This document shows positions 26,168 through 34,311 of a stretch of 41,193 nt of DNA, one piece after another. Position 1 is the first letter of the stretch, and each line of letters opens with the position of its first letter. The notes under the pieces were generated by a model. The model had not been told where the DNA came from and ran no database searches. It saw only the letters and a program-made list of their open reading frames with translations. Both the position numbers and the translations under genes were made by a program. This DNA comes from Chthoniobacterales bacterium (GTDB lineage: Bacteria; Verrucomicrobiota; Verrucomicrobiia; Chthoniobacterales; UBA10450). Where the stretch lies: assembly GCA_013815325.1 (NCBI GenBank), contig JACDGM010000033.1, positions 1 through 41,193 on the forward strand, given 5' to 3'.

Positions 26168-28042
26168 ATGAGACTTCGGACGACGCTGCTTCTTCTCATC
26201 CTCGCGGTCGCGCTCGGGGTCTGGATCAAGTATTTCGAGAGCACGAAGCCTAATACCGCGGAGACGAAACGCCAGGCAGGCAACGTCATTAGTCTCGATC
26301 GGGAGAAGCTGGAAGGAATCGTCATCCAGAACGGCGACGAGCGAATCGAGCTGCATCGACAAAACGGGAAGTGGCGCCTGACTGCCCCGGTCCAGGATCA
26401 GGCGGATGCAACCGCGGTCGATAACCTGATTTCCGATCTCGAGACGTGGCAGAAATTCGCCATCATCCCTGGGAAAGGTGACCCGAAGGTCGATAAGGCC
26501 AGCCTGGCCGAGTTCGGCGTCATCCAGCCAAAGCTGCGGCTGAAGCTGCTCATGCCGGATGCGCCGCCCGAGATTCGTTTCGGTAAGGAGGCGGCACTGC
26601 AGAGTCAGATGTATGTCCGGCTCGGTGAGGCGAAGGATGTCTTTATCGCGGGGCAGACGGTGCGGAACGACATCGCGAAAAAGCCGGATGATTTTCGCGA
26701 TCGCAAATTGACCGGCCTAACGACAGCGCAGGTGACCCGCGCCGTCCTGAAGAGTCCTGCGGGTGAGATCGAGCTGGCGAAGAAGAACGAACACTGGGAG
26801 CTGGTGAAGCCGCTGCAGGCGCGGGGGGATGATCAAAAAATTGGCGACTTGCTCGCGCAGGTCACAAACGCGCGGATCGAGGAGTTCGTCGGCGATGGGA
26901 GCGGCGACTTGCACACCTACGGTTTGGCCGAGCCGCGCGGCTCCATCACGATTTACGGCGCGGATGACAAGCAGGGTGAAACGCTCCAGATCGGCGACGC
27001 GCCCGAGAGAAAGAAGGACCAGGTCTTTGCGCGTTTTCTTCCGCGCCAAGGCGTCTACGCCCTGCCGAAAAAAACTGGCGAGATTCTCACGGTTCGCCCG
27101 AATGACTTGCGCGACCGGCATCTCGTTAGGCTGGATGGCGATAACCTCGACCGCATTCACATTCAAGGCGCGGGACAACCGGAGATCGTGCTCGCGCGCA
27201 AGGGCGAAGCCTGGACGATCGCGAGCAAGAATAGCGATCCGGCCAACGGCGAAGAGGTGCGGCGTTTGCTCAGCACTTTGAACGAGCAACAAGTGATGAA
27301 GTTCGTCGCCGACACTGCGTCCGACCTTCCGAAGTACGGTCTCGATCACCCCTCACTGCAACTGACGTTTGGTTCTTTCGCGTCCGAAAATACGGCCGAG
27401 ACCGCGGCGGGCGAACATCCCTTCCTGACGCTCTCGTTTGGCAAAACCGAGGGCGACGAAGTCTATGCCCGGGTCGGCGAAGAACCTTTCATCGTGGCGG
27501 TGAATCGGCAGCTTCTACCGCAAATCTGGAGTGACCCTTCGCAGTGGCAGGAGCTAGCGATTTTTAAATTCAAACCTAACGAGATCCAGCACTTCGCCCG
27601 TGTGACCGATCGGGAGGAGTCATTCGAAAGGATTGGTCCGCAGAGTTGGAAAGCGACCAAAGGCGACGCTGCGGTGGATGACACGGATGTGCAGTCTTTA
27701 ATCAATACGCTGGCTTCGCTCCGCGCAGTTCGCTGGGCCGGGGCGACAACTTCGGCGCAAGGTTTCGAGCAGGCGCAACTGGTGCTTACTTTCGCGGCTT
27801 CCCCGGATCCGAAGACTTTGCACAAACTGACGATCGGGGGACGAACCGATAACACGATGTGGTTTGCAAAGGTCGACAGCCGCGATGGCACCTTTGTGAT
27901 AAGTAACCCGGATTTTACCGCCTTTAAATTGCCGCTAACGAAAGCGGCCGCGAGAGCAGCGCCGTCCTTACCTGCCGCAAGCTCCATGCCCAGTCCGGCG
28001 GTCAGCAGTTCGCCTGCTCCCGCGCCACCCACGGGAGGATAA
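26168..28042 (+). CDS. DUF4340 protein
   Basis: 624 residues from ATG 26168; an earlier in-frame GTG at 26159 would add three residues. The first 20 residues (RLRTTLLLLILAVALGVWIKYF) form one membrane anchor; the rest is a large soluble region built of repeated units of the type 'NGKWRLTAPVQDQADATAVDNLISDLETW', 'EHWELVKPLQARGDDQKIGDLL' and 'GEAWTIASKNSDPANGEEVRRLLSTL'. The repeated 'W.I..P....D...V..LL..L' pattern is the DUF4340 signature. The protein has a Pro/Ala/Ser-rich tail. It is the customary fourth gene of GldA/F/G-type operons; its role is not defined, presumably structural on the outer side of the membrane. CCTAACGA-type words occur at 26716, 27123 and 27575. Confidence 0.88.
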   Translation: MRLRTTLLLLILAVALGVWIKYFESTKPNTAETKRQAGNVISLDREKLEGIVIQNGDERIELHRQNGKWRLTAPVQDQADATAVDNLISDLETWQKFAIIPGKGDPKVDKASLAEFGVIQPKLRLKLLMPDAPPEIRFGKEAALQSQMYVRLGEAKDVFIAGQTVRNDIAKKPDDFRDRKLTGLTTAQVTRAVLKSPAGEIELAKKNEHWELVKPLQARGDDQKIGDLLAQVTNARIEEFVGDGSGDLHTYGLAEPRGSITIYGADDKQGETLQIGDAPERKKDQVFARFLPRQGVYALPKKTGEILTVRPNDLRDRHLVRLDGDNLDRIHIQGAGQPEIVLARKGEAWTIASKNSDPANGEEVRRLLSTLNEQQVMKFVADTASDLPKYGLDHPSLQLTFGSFASENTAETAAGEHPFLTLSFGKTEGDEVYARVGEEPFIVAVNRQLLPQIWSDPSQWQELAIFKFKPNEIQHFARVTDREESFERIGPQSWKATKGDAAVDDTDVQSLINTLASLRAVRWAGATTSAQGFEQAQLVLTFAASPDPKTLHKLTIGGRTDNTMWFAKVDSRDGTFVISNPDFTAFKLPLTKAAARAAPSLPAASSMPSPAVSSSPAPAPPTGG

Positions 28043-28069
28043 GGCGCGTCGGCAACGCTGCCGGCTGAA

Positions 28070-28121
28070 GCGGTGTAGGGACGGCCGTTCGGCCACTGGG
28101 ACAAAGAGTCGCCGCTACACC
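28070..28121. repeat. Small GTAG...CTAC hairpin element, family C
   Basis: GCGGTGTAGGGACGGCC pairs loosely with the downstream CGCCGCTACACC, with an inner GGCCGTTCGGCC stem. Similar GTAGCGG/CCGCTAC elements lie at 28822 and near 33714. It fills the gap between the convergent DUF4340 and ubiE genes. Confidence 0.55.
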
Positions 28122-28123
28122 CG

Positions 28124-28813
28124 CTAGCGCGCGACGTAGATGGTCGCGACCCCGCCCGTGAGCGGCGTTGCGGTTGCGGAGCGGAAACCATTCGCTTCGA
28201 GCAACACGGTCATCGCTTGACCGCTCGGAAATTTTTCGATAGAGGCGCCGAGATAGTCATAGGCCTCCTTCTCGCCGGTCACGACGCCCGCGAGCCACGG
28301 CAGGCAGCGGTGCAGATAAAATCGGTAAAACGAACTGAAAGGACGACGCGGGATCGAGAAATCGAGGACCAAGAGGTGACCTTCGGACGCTAGCACCCGC
28401 CTCATCTCCCGAAGTGCCGCGCTCCAATCTTTCATGTTGCGCAGACCGAAGGCCACCGTCACGGCATCGAAGCTCGCGCCATCGAAGGGCAGCTGGAGCG
28501 CGTCGGCCAGCACTGTATTCGTTAGGCCCTTCGCCCGCGCCACCGCCAGCATCTCAGTCGAGAAATCCGCCGCGGTTATTTCCGTGGCGGGGAGTTTTCG
28601 CGCGATCGCCAGGGCGAGATCGCCGCTGCCGGTCGCGAGATCGAGGAGCCGCCGCGGCTGCCACTGCCTAACGATCTCGGACGCGCGGTGACGCCACCAA
28701 AAATCGCACCCGCCGCTGAGCAGATGATTGGCCAGATCATAGCGCCGGGCGATGCGTCCGAACATGGCACGCACCGCTGCCGGATCGCGCTCGATTTCCG
28801 CGGCAGGTTTCAC
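28124..28813 (-). CDS. ubiE: Demethylmenaquinone / 2-methoxy-benzoquinone methyltransferase
   Basis: 229 residues. It methylates the quinone ring from S-adenosylmethionine. The family start is present (VRAMFGRIARRYDLANHLLSGG), then the SAM loop LLDLATGSGDLAL (56-68), TAADFSTEMLAVA, ADALQLPFDGASFDAVTVAFGLRNM, and LVLDFSIPRR with the UbiE block YDYLGASIEKFPSGQAM. Whether it makes menaquinone or ubiquinone depends on the host. A menaquinone role fits a Verrucomicrobiota host and the nearby succinate dehydrogenase genes, but that is inference. A TCGTTAGG (28519) and a CCTAACGA (28667) word lie inside. Confidence 0.93.
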   Translation of the reverse strand: MKPAAEIERDPAAVRAMFGRIARRYDLANHLLSGGCDFWWRHRASEIVRQWQPRRLLDLATGSGDLALAIARKLPATEITAADFSTEMLAVARAKGLTNTVLADALQLPFDGASFDAVTVAFGLRNMKDWSAALREMRRVLASEGHLLVLDFSIPRRPFSSFYRFYLHRCLPWLAGVVTGEKEAYDYLGASIEKFPSGQAMTVLLEANGFRSATATPLTGGVATIYVAR

Positions 28814-28821
28814 AGTCTCTT

Positions 28822-28976
28822 CTGTAGCGGCGGCCTGTTGCGGTCGCCAATTTTAGTCCCGACCGCGCGCCCTGCGCTGCGGCTCCGTCTTTTGGTTATA
28901 GCTGTCTCACAGCGCATCAGAGCGCCAGGCGTCGGCGAGCCGCTGGGGTTACCCGCTGCGGAAAGCGAGCGCTACA
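28822..28976. repeat. Spacer with GTAGCGGCGG hairpin and related sequence
   Basis: Begins TGTAGCGGCGGCCTGTTGCG with GGTCGCC, an imperfect stem-loop, and ends with GAGCGCTACAC, which is the complement of the starting TGTAGCG. The 90 bp between show no gene. It looks like a degenerate or composite family C element upstream of ubiE. Confidence 0.5.
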
Positions 28977-29474
28977 CTATTCGAGCGGCGGCTCGATTTT
29001 TTCTTCGTCCCGCGCGACTAACTTGTTTCTCTCGATCATTCGCGCGCAGGTATTCCAGCGCAGCAAGGCGTCGTCATTTCCCGGTGGCCGCATTGCTTCG
29101 GCTTTCTCGAAACAGGCCATCGCGTCACGCAAGCCATCGTAAGCATAGTGACTCGCGCCCGGCGAACCTTGGGCGAGCCGCGCCTTGGCCCGGCGCTCGG
29201 CCAGAATGCCCGTGTAATAGGCGCGCTCATAATCACCTTTGACGCGCGCGAGGAGTTGGTTCGCCTGCGTGTCGCTGACTCCGTAGCCCTTGCTGAAACG
29301 GTCGGTCACTGCGAGCAGAAGCGTAATCAACGCCCTTTGATTCTCCGGATCCGTTTGCAGAACGTCGAGGCAAATGCTTTCAGCTTCGGCCGGTTCGTTA
29401 AGGAGACGGTAACGCTCCGCTTTTTCCAGCGCGGACGGGATGGCTTCTTTTGAGAGCGGTTTCAGCTCACTCAT
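28977..29474 (-). CDS. TPR-like protein of unknown function near the SDH operon
   Basis: 165 residues, mostly helical. Segments such as AIPSALEKAERYRLLNEPAEAESICLDVLQTDPENQRALITLLLA resemble one or two tetratricopeptide motifs (the A..L......P pattern), followed by YERAYYTGILAERRAKARL and a second helical pair LRDAMACFEKAEAMRPPGNDDALLRWNTCARMIERN. No signal peptide. It starts 5 bp after the sdhB stop on the same strand, so it is part of the SDH transcript and may be an accessory or assembly factor; that is inference. No close family is recognised. Confidence 0.72.
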   Translation of the reverse strand: MSELKPLSKEAIPSALEKAERYRLLNEPAEAESICLDVLQTDPENQRALITLLLAVTDRFSKGYGVSDTQANQLLARVKGDYERAYYTGILAERRAKARLAQGSPGASHYAYDGLRDAMACFEKAEAMRPPGNDDALLRWNTCARMIERNKLVARDEEKIEPPLE

Positions 29475-29479
29475 GTTCG

Positions 29480-30250
29480 TTAGGAGATATGCGCGGGCGG
29501 GCGTTCCTGGCGGCGCCGGACCTTTTTCCAGAGCCAGCCCAGAGGATCGTAAAACTCGTCCACCACGCGTTCCTTTAGCGGAATGATCGCGTTGTCGGTG
29601 ATTTCGATATTCTCAGGACAGACCTTGGTGCAGCACTTCGTGATGTTGCAAAATCCGATGCCCTGCGCCTCTCGCAATTCCGCGATGCGATCCTCGGTGT
29701 CGAGCGGGTGCATCTCGAGCGCGGCGGCGTAAACGAGGAAGCGCGGGCCGATGAACTGGTCGTGCTTGTGATGGTCGCGCAGGACATGGCAGACGTCCTG
29801 ACAGAGGAAGCATTCGATGCATTTGCGGAATTCCTGGACGCGATCGACATCCTCCTGCGCCATGCGCCAGGTGCCGTCAGGGGCATCTGGCGGGCGCGGT
29901 TTGAAGGGCTTGATGCGCTTTTTCACGGCGAAATTCCAGGAGACATCCGTGATCAAATCCTTCAGTCGCGGAAAGGCCTTCATCGGCTCGATCGTGATTG
30001 GTTTGTCGAGCGGGAGATCGTTCAGGCGCGTCATGCAGAGAAGCTTCGGCATGCCGTTTACTTCCGCCGAGCAGGAGCCGCACTTGCCTGCTTTGCAATT
30101 CCAGCGGCAGGCGAGGTCGTTTGCCTGCATTGCCTGGATGTCGTGGATTGCGTCGAGCACGACCATGCCTTCGGACACTTCCGCCGTGTAATCGCGGAAG
30201 GCGCCGCCGCTCGCATCGCCGCGCCATATTTTGAAGACGGCAGTTTTCAT
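29480..30250 (-). CDS. sdhB: Succinate dehydrogenase / fumarate reductase iron-sulfur subunit
   Basis: 256 residues. It passes electrons from the flavoprotein to the membrane anchor. The [2Fe-2S] cysteines are C52, C57, C60 and C72 (WNCKAGKCGSC, then PKLLC). The C-terminal ferredoxin-like part has CIECFLCQDVC and CNITKCCTKVCPENI for the [4Fe-4S] and [3Fe-4S] clusters. The extra CC pair in ITKCCTKVC is worth noting. It is downstream of sdhA, separated by 184 bp holding a family A repeat. Its TAA stop is provided by a TCGTTAGG word (29477). Confidence 0.95.
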   Translation of the reverse strand: MKTAVFKIWRGDASGGAFRDYTAEVSEGMVVLDAIHDIQAMQANDLACRWNCKAGKCGSCSAEVNGMPKLLCMTRLNDLPLDKPITIEPMKAFPRLKDLITDVSWNFAVKKRIKPFKPRPPDAPDGTWRMAQEDVDRVQEFRKCIECFLCQDVCHVLRDHHKHDQFIGPRFLVYAAALEMHPLDTEDRIAELREAQGIGFCNITKCCTKVCPENIEITDNAIIPLKERVVDEFYDPLGWLWKKVRRRQERPPAHIS

Positions 30251-30282
30251 GCACTTGCCGATTTAAGGCGGGTCCTATTGCT

Positions 30283-30387
30283 GTCATCCCGAGCGGAGCG
30301 AGGGATCTCCGGAGCAAAGTAGGAACCGCATTTCCCTAACGAGCGCCGCGCCTGACGCGCGGGGTCCCTCGCTGCGCTCGGGATGAC
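30283..30387. repeat. Inverted-repeat element, family A, copy 5
   Basis: Left arm GTCATCCCGAGCGGAGCGAG with GGATCTC, right arm GGTCCCTCGCTGCGCTCGGG to ATGAC. It lies between sdhA and sdhB inside the operon, with a CCTAACGA word (30335) in its central part. Confidence 0.83.
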
Positions 30388-30434
30388 AATTCTTTCCCCA
30401 AGTTTAAATGCGATCGCGATGACAGAATGCTCTT

Positions 30435-32252
30435 TCATCCCATCTCCTCGATGACTTGTTTCAAATCGTTTCGCATTTCCGGAATGGCGTCGCGCCGAAT
30501 TTGCATCCGGCCATCTTCACCTTGCCAGATGACGGTGTTTACCTTCGCAAACTCTGCGCTCTTCTCGGGATAATCCTCGCGAAATTGTGCGCCGCGGCTT
30601 TCCTGGCGCTCGAGCGCGGCGCGCGTCACCGCCTCGGAAACCGTCAGCAAGTTGGGCAGATCGAGCGCGGTGTGCCAGCCGGGGTTAAACTCGCGGTTGC
30701 CCTCCAAGCCGACGCGTCCGGCGCGCCTGGCCAGCTCACTGAGGCCCTCAATCGCAGCACGCATTTCGTCTTCCCGCCTAACGATTCCGACTTTATCTTG
30801 CATCATTTCCTGTAAGTCCTTCTGCACTTGATAAGGACCTTCACCCGCCCTGGTGTCGCGCGCGAATGGCTCGAGCGCTTGCCGCGCGCTCTCGTCCAGC
30901 CGGTCAGGATGGACTTCGCCTAACGAGTTCTGCAGAGAAAACTTCGCCGCGAACTCGCCCGCGCGTTTTCCGAATACGAGCAAATCGGAAAGCGAATTCC
31001 CGCCCAGCCGGTTTGCACCGTTGATTCCAGCGGCGCATTCGCCCGCGGCGAAGAGGCCGGGGACGCGCGACATCTGAGTGTCGGCATCAACCCGGATGCC
31101 GCCCATTACGTAATGGGTGGTCGGGCCGACCTCCATCGGCTCCTCGGTGATATCGATATCGGCCAGTTGTTTAAACTGATGATACATGCTCGGGAGCTTG
31201 CGCTTGATGTATTCCTCGCCGTTCGAAAGCTTGCTCTTAATCCAGGCGATATCGAGAAAGACTCCGCCGTGCGGGCTGCCGCGGCCCGCTTTGATTTCGC
31301 GCACGATGCAGCGCGCGACGTGATCGCGCGTGAGCAGCTCCGGCGGCCGGCGGGCGTTCTTGTCGCCCTGGCAATAGCGCCAGCCTTCCTCCGGATCCGC
31401 GGCGGTCTGCGCCCGGTAGTTATCGGGGATGTCGTCAAACATGAAGCGGCTGCCTTCTTTGTTCGTTAGGATGCCGCCTTCGCCGCGCACGCCTTCCGTC
31501 ACCAGAATCCCGCGCACGCTGGGCGGCCAGACCATCCCGGTGGGATGGAATTGGATGAACTCCATGTCGATCAGCTCCGCGCCGGCATGGTAGCCTAACG
31601 AGTGCCCGTCGCCCGTGTATTCCCAGCTGTTGCTCGTGATCTTGAAGGCGCGCCCAATTCCGCCGGTGGCGAGGACGATCGCCTTGGCGCGGAAAATTTT
31701 GAACCGGCCGCGCTCACGATCGTAGCCGAAGGCGCCAACGACCCGGTCCCCTTGTTTCAAGAGACTTAGGATGGTGTGCTCCATGTGCACATCGATGCCT
31801 TCATGGATGCCATGATCCTGGAGCGTGCGGATCATTTCGAGACCGGTGCGGTCGCCCACGTGGGCGAGGCGCGGGTATTTGTGACCGCCGAAGTTTCGCT
31901 GCAAAATGCGACCGTCTTTCGTCCGATCGAAGACCGCGCCCCAGCTTTCCAGTTCGCGCACGCGGGCGGGCGCTTCGCGGGCATGCAGCTCGGCCATGCG
32001 CCAGTTATTGACGTATTGCCCGCCCCGCATCGTGTCGGCGAAATGAACCTGCCAGTTATCGCGATCGTCCACATTCGCGAGGGCGGCCGCGATGCCACCT
32101 TCGGCCATCACGGTGTGGGCTTTGCCTAACAATGACTTGCAAACCATCCCCACCTTGACGCCCGCGGCCGAGGCCTCGATCGCCGCGCGCAGACCAGCTC
32201 CGCCCGCGCCGATGACCAGGACATCGTGCGTGAAGGTTTCGTAATCAGACAT
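30435..32252 (-). CDS. sdhA: Succinate dehydrogenase / fumarate reductase flavoprotein subunit
   Basis: 605 residues from ATG at 32250-32252. FAD-binding VLVIGAGGAGLRAAIEA (11-27), the covalent-FAD histidine H46 in GKAHTVMAEGG, IVLATGGIGRAF, DMEFIQFHPTGM with the active-site region, RGEGGILTN and PTTHYVMGGIRVD, then GLFAAGECAAGINGANRLGGNSLSDLLVFGKRAG. A 49-residue upstream extension reads through the HEPN region and is not family-like. It oxidises succinate (or reduces fumarate) in the respiratory chain. The anchor gene lies upstream, beyond a small nucleotidyltransferase and a truncated HEPN gene. Confidence 0.95.
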   Translation of the reverse strand: MSDYETFTHDVLVIGAGGAGLRAAIEASAAGVKVGMVCKSLLGKAHTVMAEGGIAAALANVDDRDNWQVHFADTMRGGQYVNNWRMAELHAREAPARVRELESWGAVFDRTKDGRILQRNFGGHKYPRLAHVGDRTGLEMIRTLQDHGIHEGIDVHMEHTILSLLKQGDRVVGAFGYDRERGRFKIFRAKAIVLATGGIGRAFKITSNSWEYTGDGHSLGYHAGAELIDMEFIQFHPTGMVWPPSVRGILVTEGVRGEGGILTNKEGSRFMFDDIPDNYRAQTAADPEEGWRYCQGDKNARRPPELLTRDHVARCIVREIKAGRGSPHGGVFLDIAWIKSKLSNGEEYIKRKLPSMYHQFKQLADIDITEEPMEVGPTTHYVMGGIRVDADTQMSRVPGLFAAGECAAGINGANRLGGNSLSDLLVFGKRAGEFAAKFSLQNSLGEVHPDRLDESARQALEPFARDTRAGEGPYQVQKDLQEMMQDKVGIVRREDEMRAAIEGLSELARRAGRVGLEGNREFNPGWHTALDLPNLLTVSEAVTRAALERQESRGAQFREDYPEKSAEFAKVNTVIWQGEDGRMQIRRDAIPEMRNDLKQVIEEMG

Positions 32253-32269
32253 CGTCGTTCGAGAAGGAA

Positions 32270-32470
32270 TCAGACCGCTGGCCAATGTTCGACCACCATC
32301 TGATGAATTGCCTCTGGCGCGCGGAAAGCTACGGCTTTTTCGGCCGCCTGCTGACAGTGAAAGCAGGCCGCATCCAGCGCCTTGTCTACGGCGAGGCAAA
32401 TATCCGCCGCCGCGAGATCGCTCCCGGCTTTCTGCAACCAGGCGCGCGCACTTTCGGGGTTACCGTTCAT
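32270..32470 (-). pseudogene. HEPN-domain protein, truncated
   Basis: 66 residues from ATG at 32468-32470: MNGNPESARAWLQKAGSDLA followed by AADICLAVDKALDAACFHCQ and QAAEKA, the N-terminal helices of HEPN proteins. After residue 46 the sequence leaves the family pattern and stops at 32270, 18 bp upstream of the sdhA start. Intact partners of MNT nucleotidyltransferases are about 110-140 residues and carry an R-x4-6-H motif in the missing part. The ribonuclease site is therefore absent. It overlaps the nucleotidyltransferase end by 11 bp, the usual arrangement for this pair. Confidence 0.68.
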
Positions 32471-32831
32471 ATAGAACCTGCGCGTCGCGCAGCGCAGTGG
32501 TGACAAAGGCCGCCGATGCTTCACTCCAGTCACGGATTTCTTGCGGCGTATAAACAATCACCTCCGTGTTGACCTCGATAGGGAGATCGGCCAGAGCGGC
32601 GTAGGCTGGCACCGCTCGTTTGTAGCGCGGCTCCGTCGACTCTTTAACAACCAAAAGATCGATATCGCTGTCGGGCCGATGAGTCTGTCGAGCGCGGCTG
32701 CCGAAGAGTAGGATTTTCTCGGGCGCGAGCGCGCCGACAATGCGCTGCACGATAGCTGCGCGCAGCTCTGCATCGAGCTGGGGCAGGCTGGGCCGGTAGC
32801 CGATCATTGCGAGCTTGCGTCGGGCTTCCAC
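32460..32831 (-). CDS. MNT-type minimal nucleotidyltransferase
   Basis: 123 residues from ATG 32831 (a second ATG at 32807 is possible). The core LLFGSRARQTHRPDSDIDLLVV carries the G44-S45 motif and the metal-binding D56-x-D58 pair; the third acid may be E in PIEVNTEVIVY. It is the family that, with HEPN partners, forms toxin-antitoxin pairs in which the nucleotidyltransferase adds AMP to the HEPN toxin. It begins 4 bp after the sdhC stop, so it is in the same transcript as the SDH genes. Confidence 0.85.
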   Translation of the reverse strand: MEARRKLAMIGYRPSLPQLDAELRAAIVQRIVGALAPEKILLFGSRARQTHRPDSDIDLLVVKESTEPRYKRAVPAYAALADLPIEVNTEVIVYTPQEIRDWSEASAAFVTTALRDAQVLYER

Positions 32832-32835
32832 CCGA

Positions 32836-33639
32836 TCAAAAGATTCGGAAATCGTGCCACACGCCTAACGAGCATAAGCGCACATAGACGTCGGAAAAGG
32901 CGACCCAGAACAAACTCATCCAGGCCCAGAGCATGTGGCGTCGGTTAAAACAGCCGACGCAGGCATAGGCGCGGTAACAAGCGGGCGACTTCGAGAATTG
33001 ATCGAGAAAGCCGCCCACGAGGTGGCGGAGCGAGTGACAGCCAATGGTATAGCCGCCGAGCAGGACGACATTGACCGCGAGGACGAGTGTGCCTACGCCG
33101 AGGCCGAAAGAAACGGCGCCAGTGATGGGGTCGGCGAACCAAAGCGCTCGCCAAACATCGTGCAGAAGAACAAGAAGAAAGAGCAGCGCGATATAGAGGA
33201 AATAGCGATGCACATTCTGCATGATGAGCGGGAAGGAGCGCTCGCCCAGATAGCTCTTACGCGGTTCGCCGACCGTGCAGGCGGGCGGGTCAGCCCAAAA
33301 TGCTTTGTAGTAAGCGCCGCGATAGTAATAGCAGGTAAGGCGAAATCCACCCGGCGCCCAAAGGACGAGGAGCGCGGGCGAGAAGAGCAGCCAGGCCGGC
33401 CACCAACCGGGCTTCGGCCCAAACCAGCTGTGCGGCGAAGGCCCGAAAATCTCCGGGGAATAGAATGGCGAGAGATAAGGGCCGAAAAAATAGTTGCGGC
33501 CCTGAAAAGCGGCCCAAGTCGAATAAACGACAAATGCTCCGAGCCCGAGGAAGACGACCAGCGGCTGCGCCCACCAGACATCGGCACGCATCGTCTGGCC
33601 AAACGAGCGGCGTGGGAGCGTGAGTTCTGCTTGCGTCAT
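32836..33639 (-). CDS. sdhC: Succinate dehydrogenase membrane anchor, single large subunit
   Basis: 267 residues with about five to six membrane segments: PLVVFLGLGAFVVYSTWAAF, WWPAWLLFSPALLVLWAP, FLYIALLFLLVLLHDVW, FGLGVGTLVLAVNVVLLGGYTIGC and MLWAWMSLFWVAFSDVYVRL. Histidines in NVHRYFLY, CHSLRH and RRHMLWAW could be haem ligands. The phrase LTCYYYRGAYYKAFW and LSPFYSPEIFG, and the ending WHDFRIF, resemble the single large anchor described for actinobacterial Sdh1-type enzymes (order anchor, A, B as here); that assignment is from memory of the family. It starts the leftward SDH transcript. A CCTAACGA word (32864) encodes Ser-Leu-Gly close to its end. Confidence 0.78.
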   Translation of the reverse strand: MTQAELTLPRRSFGQTMRADVWWAQPLVVFLGLGAFVVYSTWAAFQGRNYFFGPYLSPFYSPEIFGPSPHSWFGPKPGWWPAWLLFSPALLVLWAPGGFRLTCYYYRGAYYKAFWADPPACTVGEPRKSYLGERSFPLIMQNVHRYFLYIALLFLLVLLHDVWRALWFADPITGAVSFGLGVGTLVLAVNVVLLGGYTIGCHSLRHLVGGFLDQFSKSPACYRAYACVGCFNRRHMLWAWMSLFWVAFSDVYVRLCSLGVWHDFRIF

Positions 33640-33798
33640 TGTTCCTCCGCTTTGATAGCGAGCGGCATTTGCTTGGCAAGAAATTCCCCGGCATTTCCTC
33701 GCGCGGCCGATCCGCGTAGACAGCGGACGCTACAGGCGCCGAACTGCTTGCAAGTAACCCTTGACCGCCGTCGCGTCCGCCCGCTGATCTCACCCGCC
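33640..33798. other. Upstream region of the SDH operon
   Basis: About 160 bp between the SDH anchor start and the pseudopilin remnant. Contains a short family C-like pair (GTAGACAGCGGACGCTAC, 33716-33733). No gene and no promoter I would defend. Confidence 0.5.
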
Positions 33799-34309
33799 AT
33801 GAAAGCCATTCTAGGGACGATGCTCTTTCCAATTTATGCCGAGATACACAGTCGAGCCCAACGCGTCCAATGCCTTGCGAACCTCCACAGTCTCTTCGTG
33901 GCTGCCGATCTTTCCGTGCAGCGCAGTGGCAGTTGGCCGCAAATCACCCGCGGCGGCGCATCGGGCGACGCGGCGGACTTCAGCAACGCTTCGATCGCAG
34001 CGCTTAGTCCCTTCGGGCGACCCGACAGACCTGGATTTGCCCCACCATTCAGGCCTCCTGCACAATCCCGACTGCAACAGGCCCCAGAACACGCGCCTGG
34101 ACTACATTCCGATGAGCTTCCACGACAAAACGTTCACGCCGCACAAGTGGCCGCGCCAGCTGTAGTTCATCGAGACCGCCAACGTTCACGGTAAGGGTAA
34201 CCTCCTCATCTTCACTGACGACAGCATCGCTGAGACTACAGTAAGCCTGCGTCTACGCCTGTCCGGCCCAGTCCTTAGTGTCGTCCTTCGCCGCCTTCAG
34301 CGAGATTGA
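33799..34309 (+). pseudogene. Type II secretion pseudopilin-like (H-x9-DG type) remnant
   Basis: From ATG 33799 one frame reads MLFPIYAEIHSRAQRVQC, then LANLHSLFVAADLSVQRSGSW with PQI, the post-leader part of Verrucomicrobial/Planctomycete pseudopilins. Around 34015-34060 the similarity moves to another frame: CNRPQNTRLDYIPMSFHDKT, FTPHKWPRQL, TAG stop (34163-34165), then FIETANVHGKGNLLIFTDD, ending TGA at 34307. The last phrase is the family's typical VHGNGNLIIF-DG end; here the DG is DD. GC3 is strong in the second part, supporting true former coding. The hydrophobic prepilin leader (FTLVELL-type) is missing. At least one frameshift, one stop and loss of the N terminus make this a pseudogene. 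It carries none of the CCTAACGA words. Confidence 0.68.
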
Positions 34310-34311
34310 TC

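Noticed and set aside
33811..34092. Leftward open frame across the pseudopilin region
   Set aside because: The + strand carries recognisable pseudopilin phrases and coding GC3; the leftward frame is a shadow.
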